A stretch of 64,000 nucleotides of DNA from Candidatus Vicinibacter affinis (GCA_016714365.1 JADJNH010000005.1:1774501-1838500); one strand, 5' to 3'. Positions 18,017 through 27,361 are shown, counted from the first letter of the stretch. Notes: generated by a model not told the origin, from the sequence alone. Translations and numbers: made by a program.

Positions 18017-18997
18017 ATGTTTAGGCGAAATACCCTGGATGAATTTATCGTTCAGAGTCAACAAAATTTTTCTGATTCGAGTGGAGAGTTTTCAGGATTG
18101 CTGCGTCATCTTGGGATTGCTGCAAAGATTGTCAACAGGGTTGTCAATAAAGCCGGATTGATGGATATCTTGGGTGTAGAGGGCAACATTAATACCTCAG
18201 GCGATGCCGTCCAAAAATTAGATGTGTTTGCCAATGATCTGATGATAGAATATCTTCGAAATTCCGGCATTTGTGCAGGAGTTGCTTCGGAAGAGTTGGA
18301 AGACTTTATATCTTTTGACAACGTCAGGCCGGGTTCATCCAATTATGTGGTGGTCATTGATCCTTTGGATGGCTCCTCCAATATTGATGTGAATATATCG
18401 GTTGGGACTATTTTTGGTATTTACAGGAGGGTAACCAACGAAAGAGGTCCTTTAATTCTAGGTGATTTTTGTCAGAAGGGCACAGAGCTGGTAGCTTCCG
18501 GATATGTACTATATGGCACTTCCACCATGATGGTCTACACGTATGGTGATGGAGTGAATGGGTTTACGTACGATCGTGGTGTAGGTGAGTTTTGTCTCAG
18601 CCACCCTCAAATGAAAATTCCGGATTACGGCACACAATATTCCATCAATCAGGGTTACTATAAACAGTTTAATTCCGGAATTAAGGCCTATCTCGACGAC
18701 TGCGCTGAAAAAAATTATATGCTGAGGTACATAGGATCAATGGTCGCAGATGTTCATCGTACCATTTGTTTGGGTGGCGTTTTCTTATATCCTTTGACCA
18801 AGAAAAATCCTCAGGGCAAATTAAGAATATTGTATGAATGCAATCCATTGAGTTATGTGGTAGAGCAAGCAGGCGGCGTTAGTGTAAATGAGGAAAAGCA
18901 AAGAATTATGGAAATTCCAGTTCATGAACTGCATCAAAGAAGTTCCATTATTATAGGATCTCCCAAAAATGTTCAAGAAGTTTTGGAGAAATTATAA
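18017..18997 (+). CDS. fbp: Fructose-1,6-bisphosphatase class I
   Basis: Hydrolyses fructose-1,6-bisphosphate to fructose-6-phosphate, the committed step of gluconeogenesis, in the cytosol. The class I metal site VVIDPLDGSSNIDVNISVGTIFGIYRR, the upstream Glu-rich SEELEDF segment and the C-terminal region LRILYECNPLSYVVEQAGG are all intact. The ATG at 18017 is preferred; an in-frame GTG at 18002 would add five residues. Length of about 326 is normal. Monocistronic behind a TATCTTTG promoter box. Confidence 0.96.
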   Translation: MFRRNTLDEFIVQSQQNFSDSSGEFSGLLRHLGIAAKIVNRVVNKAGLMDILGVEGNINTSGDAVQKLDVFANDLMIEYLRNSGICAGVASEELEDFISFDNVRPGSSNYVVVIDPLDGSSNIDVNISVGTIFGIYRRVTNERGPLILGDFCQKGTELVASGYVLYGTSTMMVYTYGDGVNGFTYDRGVGEFCLSHPQMKIPDYGTQYSINQGYYKQFNSGIKAYLDDCAEKNYMLRYIGSMVADVHRTICLGGVFLYPLTKKNPQGKLRILYECNPLSYVVEQAGGVSVNEEKQRIMEIPVHELHQRSSIIIGSPKNVQEVLEKL

Positions 18998-19061
18998 TAG
19001 CTGAGATAGCGTTTAACTTTTTTTACACTTAGATACACCCGTTTTTTTTTTGTAGACTTTT

Positions 19062-19988
19062 TTATTGGAAGTCGAGATAAGGTTCAATTTTATTGAGTTC
19101 ATCTTTTTTGAAAAAACCAGTAGACTCCAATTCTTTTAAATCTTTAATTTTCTGATGTTGCCTTCGGTAATTAATGATAAATTCTGCTTGTTTGTGATTT
19201 AAATATGGATGAATTTCAAGTTCATCCAAGTCCACAGAATTGATTTTTATTTTGACCAAAGAAGGTGAGCAATCCAGATATCTGGAGATCGCTGTACACA
19301 GACTGTCGTCGATTCCATAGACTTCACATACTTGACTTTTATGTATAAATCCCCCTAATGCAGATTTATATTTTAGAATGCGCGCAGATAATTTATCCCC
19401 AATGCCGGGAAGCGATTTCCATTCTTCGCAGGTTGCTTTATTGATTTCAAATGGTTCAATTTTTTTAGTGAAAGGGAGTGAATTTGTTGTGGGATGGCCT
19501 TCTTCACCTGATCTTGTTTTGGTTTCCGGGATTTTGAGGTAGGGTCTTAATTTTTGAAGGAGTTCAGCATCCATCCCGTAAATTTTTTGGAGATCATCTG
19601 CCTTTTTAATCTTTCCTCCAGCCTTCAGATATTTTTGTAAATTGTTATATGCTTTTGGGGAAATTCCCAATTTTTTTGACGCTGATTCATTTAAATTATT
19701 TGGATCAAAATAAAAAAGTTCAATTACCTCTGAAGTGATTTTATTTTTTGATTTCAACTCACCAGGAGAAGGCTTTTCGGGTTTTGATTCCGGAGGATGC
19801 GAATTCTTTGTAAAAGATTTTTTTATTATGGGAGCTACTTTTGGTAAGCTGCTGAGTTCAGCAAAATTTATTTTTGGGCGCCAGAGGTAGGGCACCATGA
19901 TAAAAACAACCAAAGTAAGCATCAGTAAGGAAAGCCCAAGTCTTTCTTTTTGGGAGAGGTAGAGATTTGCTGAAGATGGTTTTCTCAT
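19062..19988 (-). CDS. ComEA-like helix-hairpin-helix protein
   Basis: A 308-residue protein anchored by one N-terminal membrane helix (about 17-36), with a basic linker and at least three helix-hairpin-helix DNA-binding modules: one near LGISPKAYNNLQKYLKAGGKI, one at EEWKSLPGIGDKLSARILKYKSALGGF, and a C-terminal one at LDELEIHPYLNHKQAEFIINYRRQH. This is the form of ComEA found in Bacteroidota, presumed to bind incoming DNA in the periplasm during natural transformation. Only two bases separate it from comEC, so the two are one transcript. Confidence 0.88.
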   Translation of the reverse strand: MRKPSSANLYLSQKERLGLSLLMLTLVVFIMVPYLWRPKINFAELSSLPKVAPIIKKSFTKNSHPPESKPEKPSPGELKSKNKITSEVIELFYFDPNNLNESASKKLGISPKAYNNLQKYLKAGGKIKKADDLQKIYGMDAELLQKLRPYLKIPETKTRSGEEGHPTTNSLPFTKKIEPFEINKATCEEWKSLPGIGDKLSARILKYKSALGGFIHKSQVCEVYGIDDSLCTAISRYLDCSPSLVKIKINSVDLDELEIHPYLNHKQAEFIINYRRQHQKIKDLKELESTGFFKKDELNKIEPYLDFQ

Positions 19989-19990
19989 CT

Positions 19991-22006
19991 TTAAAATTTT
20001 ATTAACTGAGTTCCAGTTCTCATATCCACAAATGGTATGTTTTCATTGGATAAGAAGTGGGTAAGCTGATTAATTATTGCTGTTCGATTTTGTTTGCACA
20101 ATACAACCAAGTCCGGTTGATGATCTAAAATCATGCAGCTGTCTAATTTTATTAAATTTCTTACCAGTAACATTTTTTTTGTACATTTTTCTAAACCATC
20201 ATTGAAGCCATTTAGATTTATGCACCATGAAATGCTGTCTGAATTCAGATCTAAGGTCTTGAAGTGATAAGCCATATTTTCATCCATTCTTATGATTTCT
20301 CTTTCCTTGATCTGATGATACTGATGATAATAATTTAAGACCGGAATTGATTGATTTTCTTGGACGAAGGAAAAGACCTTGAGTCCGGTTCTGATATCCA
20401 TTACACTTTCCTTGTTTTTCGAATAAAGTACCAGCTCAGATTCCTTGCTGAATTTCCATATTCTCATGGGATAGACTATTGCAAAAGATAGTAAAAAAAG
20501 GAGGGCGGCAAACATCATGGATCTGTAATTAAATTTCAGCCAAAGGAAAATGCAAAAGAAAGCTGAATAAATAAATACCAGTTGTTCCGGATAAATCATC
20601 AATTGGTCAATTTTATAAATGGGCCATTTTTCAACTTGATCAAAGAAATGTAATCCTGCTTGTATACTCCAGGCACAACAACTACCCATCAAATGGCTCA
20701 GAGGTAAATAAAAGGAACAGGTGATCAGGACTATTATCCCCAATATCATGAGAATAAATGAGAGAGGTACCCAAACCAGGTTGGTCAATAAAAAGTAAGT
20801 AGGGAAGCTTCCAAAATAAAAACTGCTGATGGGTGTAATGAGAAATTGTACGGCCAGACTCACCGCAATAATTTCTGAGAGGTAATTCAAAATTTTATTT
20901 GAGTTACGCATGAGTTTATTGATCGGCGCTTGGAAGAGCATGATGCTGAGAACGGCCATGAATGATAATTGAAATCCTATATCTTTTAAAATGCAGGGAT
21001 TATGGAAGATCATCAAAAAAGCGGTCCCGAAAAGTATGTTGATCCCATGAGATTTACGTCTTAGATAAATCCCGAATTCCAACAGACTGAACATCACAGC
21101 GGCTCTTAAGATTGCAGGGCTGAGTCCTGTGATGATTGCAAAAAACCAAATTAAAATGAGTATGATGAAAGTTTGTGATTTTTTGGCGAGCAAAAAATGT
21201 GTTGAAATGATTGACATCAAAAATGTAAGCATTGCATAAAGCATCCCCAGATGCATTCCGGACACTGCCAGAATGTGAGCGGTCCCTGTGGCAATGAATT
21301 GATTTTTTATTCGGTCGCTGACCAATCCTTTATCGCCCACCAGAATGGCTATCAACAAACCGCCGTATTCTTTTTGTTCAACATTGCTCAACAGTGAATG
21401 ACAGATTTTCGTTTTTGCCTGATGTGCCAACTTCCGGATGTTGAAATTGGATGATCTATTTTGACCATGAATTTTAACTTCATTTCTATTGAGGAACTGA
21501 ATGTGTTTTTGTTCCAGGTATTCTGCATAGTCAAATGGATCAAATTCAAATGCAGGAGAAGGTCGTACTAATTGTCCAGAAAAATAAATACTGTCTCCGG
21601 GAAGCAGCGGATAGGGGTATTGGTCGGATGCAATTTTAATTCTTGCATGATATTTTTTGTTGGATTGGATGAAATTTAAATTAAGATGAATCACACTGTC
21701 TGAAGTTTCGATTCCCTCAATCAATCCCGGTTGATTTTCCAGGGTAAGACTTTTAGGTACATCATCCGGATGGTCTTCTAACTGGTGTGTATAGGTTCTT
21801 AATGCAAAGACCAGGCTCAGTGGAATTAAAAACAAATAGCCATTCAAGGCAGTCCCTGATTTTATTCTGACATACCAGTATATTCCTGAAAATGCCAATA
21901 ACACGGACAGCAGGAACATGGGTACATACTCCATCGGAATCTGCAGACAAATGGCAAGCCATACCGTCACATACAGAAAAGGTTGTGCTAACAGGGCTCT
22001 GATCAT
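19991..22006 (-). CDS. comEC: ComEC/Rec2 competence DNA channel
   Basis: A 671-residue polytopic protein forming the inner-membrane channel for single-stranded DNA uptake. An N-terminal OB-like domain (about 85-170, with LPGDSIYFSGQLVRPSPAFEFDPFDYAEYLEQK) precedes the competence domain, whose signature is GTAHILAVSGMHLGMLYAML. Many further helices follow. There is no metallo-beta-lactamase domain at the C terminus; the last 120 residues form a different soluble tail, as commonly seen in this phylum. Start ATG at 22004-22006, behind a good promoter; comEA follows after two bases. Confidence 0.92.
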   Translation of the reverse strand: MIRALLAQPFLYVTVWLAICLQIPMEYVPMFLLSVLLAFSGIYWYVRIKSGTALNGYLFLIPLSLVFALRTYTHQLEDHPDDVPKSLTLENQPGLIEGIETSDSVIHLNLNFIQSNKKYHARIKIASDQYPYPLLPGDSIYFSGQLVRPSPAFEFDPFDYAEYLEQKHIQFLNRNEVKIHGQNRSSNFNIRKLAHQAKTKICHSLLSNVEQKEYGGLLIAILVGDKGLVSDRIKNQFIATGTAHILAVSGMHLGMLYAMLTFLMSIISTHFLLAKKSQTFIILILIWFFAIITGLSPAILRAAVMFSLLEFGIYLRRKSHGINILFGTAFLMIFHNPCILKDIGFQLSFMAVLSIMLFQAPINKLMRNSNKILNYLSEIIAVSLAVQFLITPISSFYFGSFPTYFLLTNLVWVPLSFILMILGIIVLITCSFYLPLSHLMGSCCAWSIQAGLHFFDQVEKWPIYKIDQLMIYPEQLVFIYSAFFCIFLWLKFNYRSMMFAALLFLLSFAIVYPMRIWKFSKESELVLYSKNKESVMDIRTGLKVFSFVQENQSIPVLNYYHQYHQIKEREIIRMDENMAYHFKTLDLNSDSISWCINLNGFNDGLEKCTKKMLLVRNLIKLDSCMILDHQPDLVVLCKQNRTAIINQLTHFLSNENIPFVDMRTGTQLIKF

Positions 22007-22039
22007 AGCGTAATCAGAAATTTTCTCTTAATGTTGGAA

Positions 22040-22071
22040 CAAAAATAATTGAAGTGAGGAAATAAATCAAA
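22040..22071 (-). promoter_or_regulatory. Promoter of comEC-comEA
   Basis: On the minus strand TTTG (22068-22071), 20 bp, then TATTTTTG (22040-22047): a full match to the Bacteroidota -33/-7 consensus, with the start codon 33 bp beyond. Confidence 0.65.
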
Positions 22072-22130
22072 TAAATTTATGGATTCTCTATAAAATTTAT
22101 GATGAACTCAAATTCGATATCTACTGTGGA

Positions 22131-22694
22131 TTATTCTTCCTCTTCCTTTATTAAATCAAACCTGAAGAAACTGAAAATCGTCTGACCATAATTTCTTTGT
22201 TGCCAAAATCGAGGATGCTTTGTAAAGTCGTGTTCAGGATTGTGTTCCAAAATGAATAAGCCATCGGTGGCAAGGATGTTTGAAGCAAATATTTGATCCG
22301 GAATCTGATTTAATTTTTCCAGCCCATAAGGAGGTCCCGCAAATATATAATCATATTGGAGCGTGCTGGTTCTAATATAAATCAGATAATCACTGTGAAC
22401 GATTTTGATAAGACCTTCAATTTTAAAATCTTTAATTTTTTGCTGAACAAATTTTGTTGCCGGAATAAATTTATCGACATAAGTCACATCCTTGCATCCA
22501 CGAGAAACCATTTCATAGGAATGGGCACCGGTGCCTCCGAAAAGGTCCAGCATCCGGACTTCTTCAAAGTCTATGAGATTGTTCAATATGTTGAACAGGG
22601 CTGTTCTTGAAATATCAGTAGTGGGCCTTGTAGGCCAGTTGTTGGCCGGTGGATAAAAGGTTCTACCTCTCAGGCTGCCGCCGGAAATTCTCAT
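22131..22694 (-). CDS. rsmD: RsmD-like 16S rRNA guanine-N2 methyltransferase, altered motif IV
   Basis: Family enzyme that methylates G966 of 16S rRNA using S-adenosylmethionine. The 187-residue protein starts MRISGGSLRGRTFYPP and has the SAM motif MLDLFGGTGAHSYEMVSRG and motif IV region YDYIFAGPPYGLEKL. Motif IV is normally DPPY; here the Asp is Gly (codon GGA), removing the residue that contacts the target amino group. Everything else, including the ending with YGQTIFSFF, is typical of Bacteroidota RsmD. It follows the DUF3822 gene by six bases, the usual order in this phylum. Activity is uncertain. Confidence 0.9.
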   Translation of the reverse strand: MRISGGSLRGRTFYPPANNWPTRPTTDISRTALFNILNNLIDFEEVRMLDLFGGTGAHSYEMVSRGCKDVTYVDKFIPATKFVQQKIKDFKIEGLIKIVHSDYLIYIRTSTLQYDYIFAGPPYGLEKLNQIPDQIFASNILATDGLFILEHNPEHDFTKHPRFWQQRNYGQTIFSFFRFDLIKEEEE

Positions 22695-22700
22695 TTTTGA

Positions 22701-23327
22701 TTAATTGGAAGAAAAACGGGAAAAGAAATTGGATTCGTCCACATGCAGGTTTCTGAAATAAATTTTAAATTGGTTGTACAGTTGAGAACCTTCTCTGATT
22801 TCACCCATCATGACCAATCTGGCATTTTCTCGGTCCAGATTTAATTGCTCAAAAACAGCGGCAATGTAATACAACAGTTCCGGGGACTCCTCAAATTCAA
22901 AAATATTGAAATACAGAAAATCTTCCAGCCGTTTTACAATTACCACCGCTGTATTGGCGAGGATGGCAATAAAGGTACAGGTCCTGTCAGTACATTGAGC
23001 ATCCAAAGAGATTTCATTCAGGTAGCCCGAAATATGACGTATGTCCAGGAATGCCGGTTTGAATCGATTTTTTAGGGTAAAATCCGTTGCGTATGGCAAT
23101 GGTTTATCATCCTGAGATTCCAATTGTTCAGAGGGAAAAACAGGAAATGGAAGAGACACAAGTTCCTGCGCGAAGCCGGCTGGTCTAAGCATAAATTTTC
23201 TGCTGATGGATATAGCCGAAACCCATTTTTTAGATTCGATGAGTTCTTCTTTATCCACGGGCTTAAGTTGGATGGACCCAAGTTTAGAAACTAAATATAT
23301 ACTATCCTGATTGACAAGTCCTAACAT
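22701..23327 (-). CDS. DUF3822 family protein
   Basis: A 208-residue protein of the DUF3822 family, almost restricted to Bacteroidota and regularly encoded just before rsmD, as here. It has the family's actin/FtsA-like-looking pattern: alternating hydrophobic strands (LDIRHISGYLNEISLDAQCT, FIAILANTAVVIVKRLEDFLYFNIFEFE), then a helical stretch PELLYYIAAVFEQLNLDRENARLVMMGEI. No signal peptide. No biochemical role is known to me. Start is ATG at 23325-23327. Confidence 0.8.
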   Translation of the reverse strand: MLGLVNQDSIYLVSKLGSIQLKPVDKEELIESKKWVSAISISRKFMLRPAGFAQELVSLPFPVFPSEQLESQDDKPLPYATDFTLKNRFKPAFLDIRHISGYLNEISLDAQCTDRTCTFIAILANTAVVIVKRLEDFLYFNIFEFEESPELLYYIAAVFEQLNLDRENARLVMMGEIREGSQLYNQFKIYFRNLHVDESNFFSRFSSN

Positions 23328-23367
23328 GCGAAGAGAATATGCGCTATAAATGCTGTGTCTTAATGAC

Positions 23368-23375
23368 TAATTTTG
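23368..23375 (+). promoter_or_regulatory. -7 promoter element of tsaD
   Basis: TAATTTTG fits TAnnTTTG. It overlaps the TTG at 23373, so that codon can hardly be the start and the TTG at 23394 is preferred. Confidence 0.55.
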
Positions 23376-23393
23376 CGCAAGGTAGATCAAATT

Positions 23394-24410
23394 TTGGAAA
23401 AGAAAGCAGTCATTTTACTGGGTATCGAGAGTTCCTGTGACGACACTTCCATGGCAGTTTTAGTGGACGGAAAGGTGGCATCCAATGTTACTTACAACCA
23501 AACTATTCATGCGAAATATGGAGGCGTAATTCCTGAATGGGCCTCCAGAAAACACATGGAAGCTGTGGTGCCGGTGATGGAAGAAGCCTTGTTGACTGCA
23601 AAATGTAGCCTTCAGGATTTGGATGGAATTGCCGTAACCCGAGGGCCAGGTTTAATGGGGTCTTTGGTGGTAGGTCTGTGTTTTGCCAAGGGATTGTCTT
23701 ACAGCCTGGATATTCCCTTGATGCTTGTCAATCATTTGGAGGCTCATGTGCTCTCACTTCTGATAGAGGAGCCCAAACCTGAATTTCCTTTTTTATGTTT
23801 GACGGTATCCGGGGGACATACACAGTTGGTGATCGTCCGTGATTACGACCGATTGGAAGTAATCGGCCACACTTTGGATGATGCGGCAGGAGAGGCCTTT
23901 GACAAAACGGGAAAGTTGCTTGGTCTGGGTTATCCGGCAGGTCCGGAGATGGATAAACTGGCCCGTATAGGGAAACCAATTTTTAAATTTCCAATTTCTA
24001 AGATGAAAGGTCTTGACTACAGTTTTTCAGGATTAAAAACTTCGGTGTTGTACTTCTTAAAGGATAGACTGAAGGAAGACCCACATTTTATTACGGACCA
24101 TCTAAATGATTTGTGCGCCTCCATCCAGTATACCATTGTAGAAATTCTTTGTCATCAATTGGTAAAGGCATCCGAACAAAACGGTATAAAAAGAATTGGA
24201 ATCGCAGGAGGAGTTTCTGCCAACAGCGGTCTACGTGAAAAGCTTCATGCACTTGCACAAAAACACAGCTGGGAGGTGTTTATGCCAAAGATGGAATATT
24301 GTACCGACAATGCCGCCATGATTGCGATGGGTGGATTTCAAAAGTGGAAGAAAGGTTTATTTGCGGAGGACGATATCGAACCGCTGGCAAGGATGCCTAT
24401 TGGAACATGA
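23394..24410 (+). CDS. tsaD: tRNA N6-threonylcarbamoyladenosine transferase subunit
   Basis: Transfers the threonylcarbamoyl group to A37 of ANN-decoding tRNAs together with TsaB and TsaE. Motifs: LLGIESSCDDTSMAVL at the N terminus, KYGGVIPEWASRKH, the metal-binding histidines in VNHLEAH, TVSGGHTQLV, and the C-terminal YCTDNAAMIA with the third metal ligand Asp. There is no ATG near the N terminus. A TTG at 23373 gives seven more residues but lies in the promoter box; the TTG at 23394 gives an N terminus of normal length. Monocistronic. Confidence 0.95.
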   Translation: MEKKAVILLGIESSCDDTSMAVLVDGKVASNVTYNQTIHAKYGGVIPEWASRKHMEAVVPVMEEALLTAKCSLQDLDGIAVTRGPGLMGSLVVGLCFAKGLSYSLDIPLMLVNHLEAHVLSLLIEEPKPEFPFLCLTVSGGHTQLVIVRDYDRLEVIGHTLDDAAGEAFDKTGKLLGLGYPAGPEMDKLARIGKPIFKFPISKMKGLDYSFSGLKTSVLYFLKDRLKEDPHFITDHLNDLCASIQYTIVEILCHQLVKASEQNGIKRIGIAGGVSANSGLREKLHALAQKHSWEVFMPKMEYCTDNAAMIAMGGFQKWKKGLFAEDDIEPLARMPIGT

Positions 24411-24527
24411 ACGGATATCATTGTAAAAAAAAAATATAGAAACAACTTAGTTTGAAAGGAAAAAGTGCAGTATCCCATATTCTTCATTTTAAATTAAAAT
24501 TTCCAAAAAGTGCTTATAATTTAGGAC

Positions 24528-24535
24528 TAATTTTG
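24528..24535 (+). promoter_or_regulatory. -7 promoter element of the U32-ferredoxin operon
   Basis: TAATTTTG fits TAnnTTTG, with the start ATG 26 bp downstream. Confidence 0.5.
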
Positions 24536-24561
24536 CAGTTCGATTTTACAAAAACTGATTC

Positions 24562-25809
24562 ATGACAAACCCCAAAAAACCAGAGTTACTTTCACCTGCT
24601 GGATCTTTTGAGTCTTTGCATGCCGCTATACGGGGAGGAGCAGATGCGATTTATTTTGGTGTAGAACAACTCAACATGCGCACCAAATCTATTCCTCCTT
24701 TTACCATAGACGACATCAAAGAGGTGGCTGCTGTTTGCAAGGCTGCTCAAATAAAAGCCAATCTTACCCTAAATACGGTGATCTATGATTATGACATGCA
24801 ATTGGCCAGAAAGATTGTAAAAACTTGCGTTCAGGAAGGGATCGATGCGGTCATTGCTTCAGATTTTGCAGTGTTCGAAATTTGCAGGGAAGAGGGAATG
24901 CCACTGCACATCAGTACCCAGGCAAATGTCAGCAACATTGATTCAGTGGCTTTTTTTTCACAAATGGCGGATGTAATAGTTTTGGCAAGAGAATTGACCC
25001 TGAAACAAATTGAAGGCATCACAAAAGAAATTAAACGGAGAGGAATTAAAGGGAAATCCGGAGAATTGATGAAAATAGAAACTTTCATTCATGGTGCACT
25101 GTGCATGGCAGTTTCAGGTAAATGTTATTTAAGTCTGCACGAAATGAATGCCTCTGCAAATAGAGGAGCTTGCGTACAGAATTGCAGACGACCCTATTTA
25201 GTTACAGATCTGGAGACCGGTAATGAATTGTTGATAGACAATAAATACATTATGTCTCCAAAAGATTTATGTACCATTGATTTTATGGACGAACTCATTG
25301 GTGCAGGAATTGATGTATTTAAAATCGAGGGTAGAACAAAATCTGCAGATTATGTATACACCACTACAAAATGTTACCGGGAAGCGATTGATTCGGTTTT
25401 GGAAGGAACATACAAAGAGGAGCGCATAGAATGTTGGCGAAAGGAATTAGACGCAGTGTACAATCGGGGATTTTGGGAAGGGTATTATCTGGGAAGAAAA
25501 CTTGGAGTCTGGACTAAGAATCCTGGATCTGCTGCCACTGAAAAAAAAGTTTATGTTGCCAAAGCTACCAGGTATTATCCAAAAATCCATGTAGCCGAAT
25601 TCATGTTGGAATCAGGCAGCATTGAAGAGGGAGAAACAGTTATGATCATCGGTCGGGACACAGGCGCCGATAAGGTGGTTTTAGACCCATTGATGGTAAA
25701 TGGAGTGCGCAACAACAAGGCAAATCGGGGCGATAAGATTACCTTCTATTTTGAAAGAAAGATCAGGACGCAAGACAAATTATACAAAGTGGTAAGTGAA
25801 AATGCCTAA
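24562..25809 (+). CDS. U32 family protein, TrhP/YegQ-like tRNA hydroxylation factor
   Basis: A 415-residue member of the U32 'peptidase' family. It starts with the TIM-barrel signature ELLSPAGSFESLHAAIRGGADAIYFG and has the family signature ETFIHGALCMAVSGKCYLS, followed by NRGACVQNCRRPY. These conserved cysteines fit an iron-sulfur cluster. Relatives such as E. coli TrhP take part in prephenate-dependent hydroxylation of tRNA U34, so an RNA-modification role is more likely than proteolysis. Its 3' end overlaps a ferredoxin gene, a possible electron donor. Confidence 0.88.
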   Translation: MTNPKKPELLSPAGSFESLHAAIRGGADAIYFGVEQLNMRTKSIPPFTIDDIKEVAAVCKAAQIKANLTLNTVIYDYDMQLARKIVKTCVQEGIDAVIASDFAVFEICREEGMPLHISTQANVSNIDSVAFFSQMADVIVLARELTLKQIEGITKEIKRRGIKGKSGELMKIETFIHGALCMAVSGKCYLSLHEMNASANRGACVQNCRRPYLVTDLETGNELLIDNKYIMSPKDLCTIDFMDELIGAGIDVFKIEGRTKSADYVYTTTKCYREAIDSVLEGTYKEERIECWRKELDAVYNRGFWEGYYLGRKLGVWTKNPGSAATEKKVYVAKATRYYPKIHVAEFMLESGSIEEGETVMIIGRDTGADKVVLDPLMVNGVRNNKANRGDKITFYFERKIRTQDKLYKVVSENA

Positions 25810-26026
25810 GATTATACATTACAGAGATAAATGCATAGGCTGCAATATTTGCTTTGAAATGCAACCAGAATATTGGCGACTTTCGAGAAAGGATGGCAAA
25901 GCTACTTTAGTGAACGGGGTATTAAAGAATCAAACCTATGTATTGGAAATTGGAATCAAGGAAGTGGATTTGTCTGAGGAAACCGCCATTCATTGTCCGG
26001 TAAAAGTCATTAAGGTAATACGATAA
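25802..26026 (+). CDS. Single-cluster [4Fe-4S] ferredoxin
   Basis: A 74-residue ferredoxin. Cluster ligands are CIGCNIC near the N terminus and Cys in AIHCPVKVIKVIR at the C terminus, the pattern of a one-cluster ferredoxin. A GTG at 25796 would add two residues; the ATG at 25802 is preferred. It overlaps the end of the U32 gene by 8 bases, so translation is coupled. This suggests it feeds electrons to, or matures together with, the U32 protein; that is an inference from gene order. Confidence 0.9.
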   Translation: MPKIIHYRDKCIGCNICFEMQPEYWRLSRKDGKATLVNGVLKNQTYVLEIGIKEVDLSEETAIHCPVKVIKVIR

Positions 26027-26089
26027 AAGCTGTATCAATAATTGAGTCTGAATCTCTTTTTGTGATCAAAGTTATTTTACCACACAATG

Positions 26090-27361
26090 TTAGACTCCGG
26101 TTATTTGTAAGTAGATCAATAGTCCTGCGGCAAGGGTCATGATGATCAATGCAGTAAATCCTAAAATATTGGTTGTGCGTCCATTTACATAAACCCCCAT
26201 GATCTGCTTATTATTAGAAATATGCAAGATAATGGCGATTAATACCGGCGCTGTGAGTCCGTATAAAATGGCGGTATAGATCAGTGCCTTGATAGGGGAA
26301 ATTCCAATGTAATTTAAGGACAGTCCAAGGATAAGAGACAAGGCAATGATTAGATAAAATGCTTTTGCTTCGTGAAATTTTTTATCAAGGCCTTGTTCCC
26401 AACCAAATGTTTCAGCAAATATGTAAGACAGAGAGCCACTCAATACCGGAATGGCAATGAGACCTGTACCGATAACACCAATTGCAAAAAGCAAATAGGC
26501 CATATTACCTGCAAGTGGTTTAAGAGCCAAAGCCGCTTGTTCGACCGTGTCGATTTGGTGGACACCGCCTTGAAAAAGAACTGTGCCAGTGGTTAATATT
26601 ATGAAGTACATGACAAGGCCGGAAAATGTCATTCCAAAATCAACATCTTGCTTCATGTCATGAATAATTTTTTTATTCACCACCAGATGTTTTTTTCTGG
26701 TTTTCATTTCCTCTACTTCCACAGAGGCCTGCCAGAAAAACAGATATGGGGAAATAGTGGTGCCCAGGATTCCCACAAGAATGGCAACAAATTCTTTGTC
26801 AAATTTTATAGTGGGGATAAACGTGGCTTTAAGTATTTGAGAAAAGTCTTGCTTATATAGAAAGGGTACAATAAAGTAAACCAACATGGCAATACACAAA
26901 TATTTCAAGGTGGAGGCTATTTTGCCATAGGGTAAATAAATGATCAAACCAAGTAGACAGAGCGTAAACACCACACTAAAGTAGGTTGCATCAATCTGTG
27001 GAAACAACATATTCCCGACGGCCCCCATACCGGCGATGTCAGCACCAATATTCATTACAATCGCCGGAAAACTAAATAAAACCATCAAATACAAGACAGG
27101 CTTTGGATAATGTTTTTTAAGCGTGCCGGTTAATCCCTGACTGGTGACCAAGCCAATGCGCGCGCACATTTGTTGGATAGCCGCCATCAGTGGAAAAGCA
27201 AGTATTGCAGTCCATAGAGTAGAGAGGCCATATGCAGCACCTGCCTGAGAATAGGTGGCAATTCCTGAAGGATCATCATCACTGGCACCAGTGACCAAAC
27301 CAGGTCCAAGTAATTTCCAAAATTTCAGCAGCCTGGAGGATTTATTTTTTCCGGTGTTCAT
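26090..27361 (-). CDS. Nramp-related divalent metal transporter, variant metal site
   Basis: An 11-helix LeuT-fold transporter of 423 residues. The helix 1 break, DPGN in MntH/Nramp, reads SDDDPSGIATYSQAGA, and the helix 6 motif with the metal-binding Met (…VMPH) reads GTTISPYLFFWQ. The Asn and Met ligands of transition-metal Nramps are therefore absent, so selectivity probably differs; related subfamilies lacking the Met transport Mg2+. Surrounding segments (WTAILAFPLMAAIQQMCARIGLVTSQGL) match a wide bacterial subgroup. Start ATG at 27359-27361. Monocistronic. Confidence 0.88.
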   Translation of the reverse strand: MNTGKNKSSRLLKFWKLLGPGLVTGASDDDPSGIATYSQAGAAYGLSTLWTAILAFPLMAAIQQMCARIGLVTSQGLTGTLKKHYPKPVLYLMVLFSFPAIVMNIGADIAGMGAVGNMLFPQIDATYFSVVFTLCLLGLIIYLPYGKIASTLKYLCIAMLVYFIVPFLYKQDFSQILKATFIPTIKFDKEFVAILVGILGTTISPYLFFWQASVEVEEMKTRKKHLVVNKKIIHDMKQDVDFGMTFSGLVMYFIILTTGTVLFQGGVHQIDTVEQAALALKPLAGNMAYLLFAIGVIGTGLIAIPVLSGSLSYIFAETFGWEQGLDKKFHEAKAFYLIIALSLILGLSLNYIGISPIKALIYTAILYGLTAPVLIAIILHISNNKQIMGVYVNGRTTNILGFTALIIMTLAAGLLIYLQITGV

